DNA from: Pelagicoccus sp. SDUM812005
GTDB lineage: Bacteria > Verrucomicrobiota > Verrucomicrobiia > Opitutales > Opitutaceae
Reading direction: 5' to 3'
Assembly: GCF_031127875.1 (NCBI RefSeq)
Contig: NZ_JARXIA010000021.1
Location: 1 to 64,000, forward strand
Length of the DNA stretch: 64,000 nt
A program made the translations under genes and the position numbers. The number at the start of each line of letters is the position of its first letter. The stretch's first letter is position 1. Below are positions 57,737 to 64,000 of the stretch, in pieces. The notes beneath the pieces are model-generated. The model worked only from the letters and a program-made list of their open reading frames with translations, was not told where the DNA came from and ran no database searches.

Positions 57737-60700
57737 ATGCATTCCCAATCGTTCCACCTATTCATCCGCTGCTTCCTTGCCATCGGCCTAGCCGTCTTCG
57801 CTAACTACATGGCGAAGGCAAGCGATACCCTCGACCTGTCGGGCACCTGGGAGGTGCGTCTCGACACCGAGGAGCCGTTCGCCCCGAACCGCTGGCCCAA
57901 GGACATCGAAGCGAAGCCAATCCAGCTTCCCGGCACCATCGGCGAAGCCGGCCTCGGCACCCCGCTTGCCCTCGAGCCCGCCCTCACCAAGGAAGTCTTC
58001 GAATACCTCCACCAGCGCAATCGCTACATCGGGGCCGCCTGGTACTCGCGCGATTTCGAAGTGGACGCCTCCTGGGCCAAGGCGCCCGTCGAGCTCCTGC
58101 TGGAACGCGTCCTCTGGCGCAGCGACGTTTGGCTCAACGGCGAGAAGATCGATACCCATGACTCGCTCATCGCACCGCACCGCTTCGACCTTAGCGGCAA
58201 GATCCGCTCTGGAAAGAACACGCTGATGGTGCGCATCGACAATCGAATGCACGTAGACATCGGCACCCTCGGCCACGCCTACACCGAGCAAACCCAAAGC
58301 ATCTGGAACGGCATCCTCGGCCGCATGGAGCTCCGTAAGCTTGAGCCGCTCTCCCTCGCATGGCTATCGGTCGAACCGCAGCCGATCGACGGGAACGTCC
58401 AAGTCACCTTCGAAGTATCCAACGCCACCGGAGAAAGCCAAAAGGCTACCGTTCAGCTCACCGCCACAGCCAAGGGCGACAGAAAAGCGGCAGCCTCCAG
58501 CGAGCTTTCCCTCATCGCTCCTAGCGGCACCTCCCGTCACACCCTTACGCTACCTGCCGATAAACTCAGTTTCTGGTCCGAGTTCGCTCCCCAGCTCTAC
58601 ACGTTCGAAGCCCAACTCTCCGCCGGAAAAATCTCTGACAGCGAACAGCTCGTTTCCGGTATCCGCGAGATCCATACAGACGACCGCCACATTACGATCA
58701 ACGGCAAGGTCTCCTTCATGCGTGGAACCCTCGACTGCGCGATCTTTCCCAAAACTGGCTACCCGCCGACAGACGTCGCCAGCTGGGACAAGATTTTCAA
58801 GACGGTCCGCGAATACGGACTCAACCATGTCCGCTTCCACTCCTGGTGCCCACCCAAAGCCGCCTTCGAGTCCGCCGACAAGTTAGGCGTCTACCTGCAG
58901 CCGGAACTCCCCAACTGGACCTTCAAGAACGGTCAGGATCCCGTGGTGGACGCTTGGCTCGAAGAGGAAGGCTACCGCATCCTGCGCGAATACAGCCACC
59001 ACCCATCCTTTGTCTTCTTCAGCATGGGCAACGAACTCATCGGCGACTACCACTACCTCGACGGCCTCATTCGTCGCCTTCGCGAAAAGGCTCCCCACCT
59101 GCTTTACACCAGCACCACCTACTCCTTCTCCGAGCGAGGCGCCAAGGAAGGACCCGAAGACGACATCTTCATCACCCAGCGCACCAACACTGGCTGGGTT
59201 CGCGGCCAAGGGTTCATCAATACCACCTGGCCCACCACCGACAGCGACTACGCGGAAGGCATGTCCAGCATCGACGTCCCGCTTATCACCCACGAAGTCG
59301 GCCAGTACAACGTGTATCCAAATCTCGCCGAGCTTCCTAAATACGACGGAAACCTCCGCGCCCTCAACTTCGAGGCGATCAAGCAGGACCTCGAAGCCAA
59401 AGGTCGTCTCCACAAGGCCGACGACTACACGTTCAACTCCGGCAAACTCGCCGTTATCCTCTACAAGGAAGACATCGAACGCGCCCTCCGTACCGAAGAC
59501 CTATCCGGTATCCAACTTCTGAATCTCAACGACTTCCCCGGCCAAAGCACCGCTACGGTGGGAATCCTCGACGCGTTCTGGGAATCCAAGGGATTGGTTA
59601 CTCCTGAAGAGTTCCGCCAATTCACTTCGCCCGTGGTGCCCCTGATCAAGATGCCGAAGATGGCCTGGAGCAACGACGAGACTTTCGCCGCCGACATTGA
59701 AATTGCCAACTTCTCCGACGCCGCCCTCAAGAACGCTAGGATCGCCTGGAGCATAAAGACCGAAGACGGCAAGACGATCGCCAAGGCAAACTTGCCCGTC
59801 CGCGAGGTCCCGCTCGGAAACGGTCACGACCTAGGGGCCATCCGAGCGCCCCTCCACTCCATCAAAATGGCCAGCAAGCTCACGGTCGAGGTCGCTGTCA
59901 AAGGCACCGACTACCGCAACGCGTGGAATATCTGGGTCTACCCCCAGGAGCCCGCAAACGATCCAGCAGACGTCACCGTCATCCGCCGCTACGGCAAGCC
60001 GCTCTTCGACGCCCTCGCAGCGGGAGAAAACGTGCTCTTCCTGCCCGCCGTAGAGGAACTGACCAATCCATTGGCCGGCCGCTTCATTCCTGTATTCTGG
60101 AGTCCACTACACTTCCCGAACCAAGCAGGTTCGCTGGGAACGCTCATCGATAGCGACCACCCCGCCTTCGGATCCTTCCCGACCGATACCCACACCGACT
60201 GGCAATGGTGGGAACTGCTGGCTGAATCTACTTCCATCGCCGCCGACTCCCTCGGACCCGACTTCGAGCCGGTCATGCAATTTATCGACAAGTACAATCG
60301 CAACAGCCTCCCGGCGATCATGTGGGAAGCCAAGGTCGGTCCCGGCAAGCTCTTCGTCTGCACCCTCGACCTCGAGTCCGATCCGGAACGCCGCATCGTG
60401 GCCCGCCAACTGAAGGCCTCGCTGCTCGAATACCTTTCCAGCGATTCCTTCGCTCCGGACTTCCAGATCGATGCCAAGACTCTGGCCAGCTTCTTCCAGG
60501 TCAAGCCTTACAGCTTCGAACTGACTCGTGGCACGAGCCATCCCAACCACGACTTCAACAAGCTCTTCGACGGCAAGGCCGACACCTTTTGGCACAGCGA
60601 CTGGAACGATAAGGACACCGACCATCCTTACGCCATCACCATTGCGATGAAAGAGGAGCTGAAGGTCGCAGGACTTAAGTACCTCCCCCGTCAGAACAGC

Positions 60701-60967
60701 GCCAAAGCCCGCGTAGCCCACTACCGAATCGAAAGCAGCCTTGACGGCAAAAACTGGAAAACGGTCGCAAGCGGCACCCTGCCCAACAGCAAGCAGGTGC
60801 AAGAGATCAAGTTCAAGGAATCAGTATCCAGCCTTTACCTACGACTAACGATCCTCTCCGACGCCACCGATACCCAGCATGCGGCGATCGCCGAGCTCTC
60901 TCCTATCTTCGACGACGGAAACGCCGCCGTGGACGATCTCGGTCTCATCGACGGATTCAACAACTGA
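57737..60967 (+). CDS. Exported GH2-family glycosidase with discoidin-like C-terminus
   Basis: A 1076-residue protein with a signal peptide (LFIRCFLAIGLAVFANY). A jelly-roll sugar-binding domain (about 30-200, YIGAAWYSRDFEV, SDVWLNGEKI), an Ig-like domain and a TIM barrel follow. The acid/base is in FFSMGNELIG (Glu about 433) and the nucleophile in VPLITHEVGQY (Glu about 520). Family members act on beta-galactosides, beta-glucuronides or beta-mannosides. From about 930 a module with HDFNKLFDGKADTFWHS and an SLDGKNWK strand resembles an F5/8 type C carbohydrate-binding domain. In this setting it probably trims a desulfated marine polysaccharide in the periplasm. Confidence 0.88.
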   Translation: MHSQSFHLFIRCFLAIGLAVFANYMAKASDTLDLSGTWEVRLDTEEPFAPNRWPKDIEAKPIQLPGTIGEAGLGTPLALEPALTKEVFEYLHQRNRYIGAAWYSRDFEVDASWAKAPVELLLERVLWRSDVWLNGEKIDTHDSLIAPHRFDLSGKIRSGKNTLMVRIDNRMHVDIGTLGHAYTEQTQSIWNGILGRMELRKLEPLSLAWLSVEPQPIDGNVQVTFEVSNATGESQKATVQLTATAKGDRKAAASSELSLIAPSGTSRHTLTLPADKLSFWSEFAPQLYTFEAQLSAGKISDSEQLVSGIREIHTDDRHITINGKVSFMRGTLDCAIFPKTGYPPTDVASWDKIFKTVREYGLNHVRFHSWCPPKAAFESADKLGVYLQPELPNWTFKNGQDPVVDAWLEEEGYRILREYSHHPSFVFFSMGNELIGDYHYLDGLIRRLREKAPHLLYTSTTYSFSERGAKEGPEDDIFITQRTNTGWVRGQGFINTTWPTTDSDYAEGMSSIDVPLITHEVGQYNVYPNLAELPKYDGNLRALNFEAIKQDLEAKGRLHKADDYTFNSGKLAVILYKEDIERALRTEDLSGIQLLNLNDFPGQSTATVGILDAFWESKGLVTPEEFRQFTSPVVPLIKMPKMAWSNDETFAADIEIANFSDAALKNARIAWSIKTEDGKTIAKANLPVREVPLGNGHDLGAIRAPLHSIKMASKLTVEVAVKGTDYRNAWNIWVYPQEPANDPADVTVIRRYGKPLFDALAAGENVLFLPAVEELTNPLAGRFIPVFWSPLHFPNQAGSLGTLIDSDHPAFGSFPTDTHTDWQWWELLAESTSIAADSLGPDFEPVMQFIDKYNRNSLPAIMWEAKVGPGKLFVCTLDLESDPERRIVARQLKASLLEYLSSDSFAPDFQIDAKTLASFFQVKPYSFELTRGTSHPNHDFNKLFDGKADTFWHSDWNDKDTDHPYAITIAMKEELKVAGLKYLPRQNSAKARVAHYRIESSLDGKNWKTVASGTLPNSKQVQEIKFKESVSSLYLRLTILSDATDTQHAAIAELSPIFDDGNAAVDDLGLIDGFNN

Positions 60968-60978
60968 CTCCCTCCATC

Positions 60979-62625
60979 GTGAAACTCAGAAAGACGATAA
61001 ACCTCCTGCTCCTCGCCGCCTGTAACGCCGGACAGGGGAATGCGCAAGCGGCCTCAGCGGAATACCAGCAGGCTCCCTTCGAAGGTCTCGACACCTTCGC
61101 GGTCAACGACTGGTGGAACCGCAAGGAATGTTGGATCACTCCCATGAAGGTCGAGCGCGACGAGGTGCTGGCCTTCGGCCTCTACACCGTTGCCCGCCAG
61201 ACCCTCAAGCTCACCGCCCAGCTCTACCCGCTCTATCCCGACGAATCACGCGACGTCTACCTGGACATCAAGGAAAACGGACGCTGGAAACAAATAGCCA
61301 AGGCGCCCGTCTACGACCTCGGCTGGTCGGCCCATTTTCATATCGCCGACTGGGACGACACAAAAGACACGCCCTATCGCCTCCGCCATGGGGATGCGGC
61401 CAGCTTCGAGGGACTGATTCGAGCCAACCCCATCCACAAAGACGAAATCGTGCTCGCTTCGTTGTCCTGCAACTCCAACCAGGATCTCGGTCCACGCGAC
61501 AACTATGTCCGCAACCTTCGTATTCAAGATCCGGATATCCTCTTCTTCGCCGGCGACCAGTCCTACTTCCACAAGCAGCATACCGCCGGCTGGCTGCTCT
61601 GGGGCAAGCAGTTCAAGGAGTTGATCCGCGACCGGCCAACGATCACCATCCCCGACGACCACGATATCGGACAGGGCAACCTCTGGGGAGAAGGAGGCAA
61701 AAAAGCCTCCACTTACCACGGGGACGACGGCGGCTACTTCTACAGTCCCGATTACGTGCGCATGGTGGAGCGCTGCCAGACCTGGCACCTGCCTGACCCA
61801 TACGATTCCACTCCCGTCGAGCAAGGTATCGGCGTTTACTATTCCGCTTACCCGATCGGCGGAATCGAACTTGCCATCGTCGAAGACCGCAAGTTCAAGT
61901 CCGGCCCCACCGGACGCGTTCCCCTGATGGGCGAACGGATCGACCTCGTATTGAAAAAGGACTACAATCCGGAAGACCTGGACCCCGCCGGACTCACGCT
62001 GCTCGGCGAGCGACAACTGGCATTCCTCGAAAACTGGGCCCAAGACAGCGCCGCTAAACCGCTTCGAGCCGTGCTTTCCCAAACCGGTTTCGCAGGAGCG
62101 GCCCACTTTAGCGGCAACCTTGACAACCGCGTCTATGCAGACCTGGACAGCAACGGCTGGCCCCGCTCCGGACGTAACGAGGCGCTCGAAATCATCCGCA
62201 AAGCCGGAGCCGTGCATATCGCCGGCGACCAGCACCTGGCAACCGTGCTGCGACATGGCATCGACGAACACGACGACGGCCCCTGGTCCTTCGTCTCTCC
62301 TGCCATCGTGAACAATTACTGGAGCCGTTGGTGGAAGCCGAGCGAAGGAGAACTCGCGTCTACTTCACCCATTCCCGCCTCCGGCCTGCCTTGGACTGGC
62401 CGCTACAAGGACGGATTCGGCAATCCCATCACGCTGCACGCCTACGCCAACCCGGAAAATGCCGACCACGGGGCGGGCTACGGCCTCATTCGTTTTCGCA
62501 AAAGCGAGCGACAGGTCGTATTCGAATGCTGGGCACGTAGCGCCGACGTTTCCGACCCCAAAGCTTCCCAATTTCCCGGCTGGCCCGTCACCATCGATCT
62601 GACCACACAAGAGAGAGTCAAGTAG
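60979..62625 (+). CDS. PhoD-like metallophosphatase lipoprotein
   Basis: A 548-residue protein starting at GTG with a lipoprotein signal (lipobox LAAC, Cys about 15). Metallophosphatase motifs are spaced as in PhoD-like proteins: FAGDQSYFHK (metal Asp), TIPDDHDIGQGN and IAGDQHLATVL (Asp and His). It lacks the long PhoD N-terminal region but has a beta domain before residue 170. The family includes phosphodiesterase/alkaline phosphatase activity. Its place between GH2 and GH5-like genes suggests a phosphate or other ester on the polysaccharide, which is inference. The start is 11 bp after the GH2 stop. Confidence 0.8.
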   Translation: MKLRKTINLLLLAACNAGQGNAQAASAEYQQAPFEGLDTFAVNDWWNRKECWITPMKVERDEVLAFGLYTVARQTLKLTAQLYPLYPDESRDVYLDIKENGRWKQIAKAPVYDLGWSAHFHIADWDDTKDTPYRLRHGDAASFEGLIRANPIHKDEIVLASLSCNSNQDLGPRDNYVRNLRIQDPDILFFAGDQSYFHKQHTAGWLLWGKQFKELIRDRPTITIPDDHDIGQGNLWGEGGKKASTYHGDDGGYFYSPDYVRMVERCQTWHLPDPYDSTPVEQGIGVYYSAYPIGGIELAIVEDRKFKSGPTGRVPLMGERIDLVLKKDYNPEDLDPAGLTLLGERQLAFLENWAQDSAAKPLRAVLSQTGFAGAAHFSGNLDNRVYADLDSNGWPRSGRNEALEIIRKAGAVHIAGDQHLATVLRHGIDEHDDGPWSFVSPAIVNNYWSRWWKPSEGELASTSPIPASGLPWTGRYKDGFGNPITLHAYANPENADHGAGYGLIRFRKSERQVVFECWARSADVSDPKASQFPGWPVTIDLTTQERVK

Positions 62626-62699
62626 TCGGGCTTTCCAACCGTCGCACCCCCCCTTAGGAAAGTGCTCAAGCCTCACCCATAAAACATCAGTGTAAATCT

Positions 62700-63686
62700 G
62701 TGATATCTGCGGTTAAGAAAAAACACATCTCCCTGCTCAAAATAGCCATCGCACTCGTCCCGTTCGCGTTCTCCGCCTGCCTCATCGCGAGTGAAATAGA
62801 TACAGGACTCAACCTGCCCGCGACCAAGGGCACCTCCAATGCAGGCAATTTCGAGCCCGGCGTCTTCCCCTTCGACTACGCGCCAAAAATCCGACAAGGC
62901 ATAGTCGATTCGCATTTCACGCACCTGCGTCTCTCTCTCAACGTGGAAACCGCCCATGACGCCAGGGCCCTTGAGCAACTAGAATCCCTCGCCGCGCTCA
63001 CCGGTTTCCACGGGATCCTCTGCATGTGGGACACCAACCAGGGCGACGAAACCGGGCACGGCAACGGTCTCCCCAACGATCTCGACGCCCTCGCCGCCGC
63101 CTGGAAAAGCGTCCACGCAAAGTTCTCCCCGTATCCGCATTTACGCTACGAGATCTTCAACGAACCCTTTGGCTATCCTCGCAACGCTCAGGCCGCCAGA
63201 CGCTACCTCGCGGACATGCGCCGCATCATTGAAAAAGCGGGCTTGCCCAAAGAACGGTGCATCCTCGACGGGCTGGGTTACGCCGACAACGTTCGCCTCG
63301 TCGCCGAAGCGGGCTGGACCGGCACCCTCGCTTACCACATCTACCCAAACTGGCTGCCGGGACGAAACAACAGCGCAAGCGACTACGCCGCGCTTATGGA
63401 GTCCGAATTGGCCAATCTTTCCAACGAGATTCTCATCACCGAATTCGGAACCAACCTCAAACTGCAGGGGTATTCAGATTCCAGTACCAAAGGATCAGCC
63501 AGCCTTTTTCTCGGCATGCGCCAGGCCATCTCCACTCTTAACCAAAAGGGAGCGAGGATCACTGGAACCTACCATTGGCACGGCTGGGACAATGGCGACT
63601 CCTACAGCTACTGGCACCCCGACAACACCGCTGGCTCCACCTTCGTTCAAGAACTGCAACAGGACCTGAAATCCATTTCCGAATAA
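62700..63686 (+). CDS. GH5-like glycosidase, exported
   Basis: A 328-residue protein with a GTG start and an N-terminal hydrophobic segment (IAIALVPFAFSACLIAS); the Cys might be lipidated, but the lipobox is not canonical. The cellulase-like barrel carries the acid/base in YEIFNEPFGYP (Glu about 155) and the nucleophile in ILITEFGTN (Glu about 248); AYHIYPNW (about 211) is the usual His/Tyr segment between them. Family members hydrolyse beta-1,4-linked glucans, mannans or related backbones. It would act endo on the polysaccharide of this locus. Confidence 0.85.
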   Translation: MISAVKKKHISLLKIAIALVPFAFSACLIASEIDTGLNLPATKGTSNAGNFEPGVFPFDYAPKIRQGIVDSHFTHLRLSLNVETAHDARALEQLESLAALTGFHGILCMWDTNQGDETGHGNGLPNDLDALAAAWKSVHAKFSPYPHLRYEIFNEPFGYPRNAQAARRYLADMRRIIEKAGLPKERCILDGLGYADNVRLVAEAGWTGTLAYHIYPNWLPGRNNSASDYAALMESELANLSNEILITEFGTNLKLQGYSDSSTKGSASLFLGMRQAISTLNQKGARITGTYHWHGWDNGDSYSYWHPDNTAGSTFVQELQQDLKSISE

Positions 63687-63710
63687 AAGATACCCATCGA
63701 AACATTCTCC

Positions 63711-64000
63711 ATGAAATCACTCCGTCACCTCACTCTCGCGCTCGCTTGCATTATTTCACTAGCCGCCACGGCATCCGCCAAAGACACGCGTCCCAATATA
63801 ATCTGGGTCATGGGCGAAGACATGGGACCGGAATTGTCCTGCTACGGACACCCTGCCATCCACACCCCGCATTTCGACGCCCTCGCGGAACAAGGCACTC
63901 GCTTCACCCAAGCCTTCGGCACCGCCTCGAGCTGCACTCCGAACCGAAACGCGATGATGACCGGGCTCTACCAAACGCGGGTCGATCTCCAAGATCAGCG
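63711..64000 (+). CDS. Type I sulfatase, 5' part only (cut by window end)
   Basis: The first 96 residues of a sulfatase. It has a signal peptide (LALACIISLAATASA), IIWVMGEDMGPELSCYG with the metal-binding acidic pair, and SCTPNRNAMMTG holding the formylglycine Cys (about 75) in a CxPxR motif. The GEDMG start and CTPNR form differ from the sulfatase at 51209-52777, so it is a different subfamily, likely attacking another sulfate position. It begins 24 bp after the GH5-like gene and continues past position 64000. Confidence 0.9.
   Translation, partial: MKSLRHLTLALACIISLAATASAKDTRPNIIWVMGEDMGPELSCYGHPAIHTPHFDALAEQGTRFTQAFGTASSCTPNRNAMMTGLYQTRVDLQDQ

Noticed and set aside
1-64000. CRISPR arrays, rRNA and tRNA genes
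   Set aside because: No regularly spaced direct repeats, rRNA-like segments or cloverleaf-compatible sequences were seen on reading both strands; short tRNAs could still be missed by eye.

Overview
The window looks like a chromosomal stretch of a GC-rich, probably marine member of the Verrucomicrobiota (Opitutales/Puniceicoccales-like). The main clues are three very large TonB-dependent receptors whose mature N-termini carry the acidic segment plus ELSPF motif typical of that group. Further clues are a GxGYxYP-domain protein, a DUF5107-TPR protein, sulfatases and FG-GAP/ASPIC proteins. The genus assignment is only a guess. No rRNA, tRNA, CRISPR array or complete insertion sequence was seen.

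Region 1 (about 0.4-40.7 kb) is a large carbohydrate or sugar-acid catabolic island. It holds two paralogous TonB receptors, two sodium:solute symporters, several signal-less (cytoplasmic) glycosidase-like proteins (GH67-like TIM barrel, two six-hairpin toroids), an exported heparinase II/III-like lyase, a GxGYxYP protein, three xylose-isomerase-like TIM barrels, an enolase-superfamily enzyme, a pair of amidohydrolases, a DapA-like aldolase, a Gfo/Idh dehydrogenase, an SDR-like epimerase, an aldo/keto reductase and two PLP aminotransferases. One LacI-type regulator sits in the middle. The most interesting signal is a short palindrome, TTTAC-N-GTAAA, found in 11 intergenic copies. These lie upstream of nearly every transcription unit of this island and nowhere that I could see in the rest of the window. 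I infer a single regulon, probably read by the LacI protein at 21457-22536. Together the genes suggest import of oligosaccharides, cytoplasmic hydrolysis, and a non-phosphorylative (oxidation, lactone or amide hydrolysis, dehydration, retro-aldol) breakdown route. Three of the enzymes have lost canonical catalytic residues.

Region 2 (40.7-46.7 kb) is a mixed, more housekeeping stretch: Rnk/GreA-like factor, NhaR-type LysR regulator, a small hypothetical gene, a trans-sulfuration enzyme, ribosome hibernation factor HPF with a long leader, and a 71-residue basic protein followed by a clear terminator. Intergenic DNA here is unusually long and partly AT-rich.

Region 3 (46.7-64 kb) is a second polysaccharide-utilisation locus. 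It holds an AraC regulator divergent from a third TonB receptor, then a sulfatase, DUF5107-TPR protein, sugar-porter MFS transporter, GH2 enzyme with a discoidin-like C-terminus, PhoD-like lipoprotein phosphatase, GH5-like enzyme and a second sulfatase cut by the window end. All are on the plus strand with short gaps, consistent with one operon for a sulfated polysaccharide. It lacks the palindrome of region 1, so it appears separately controlled.
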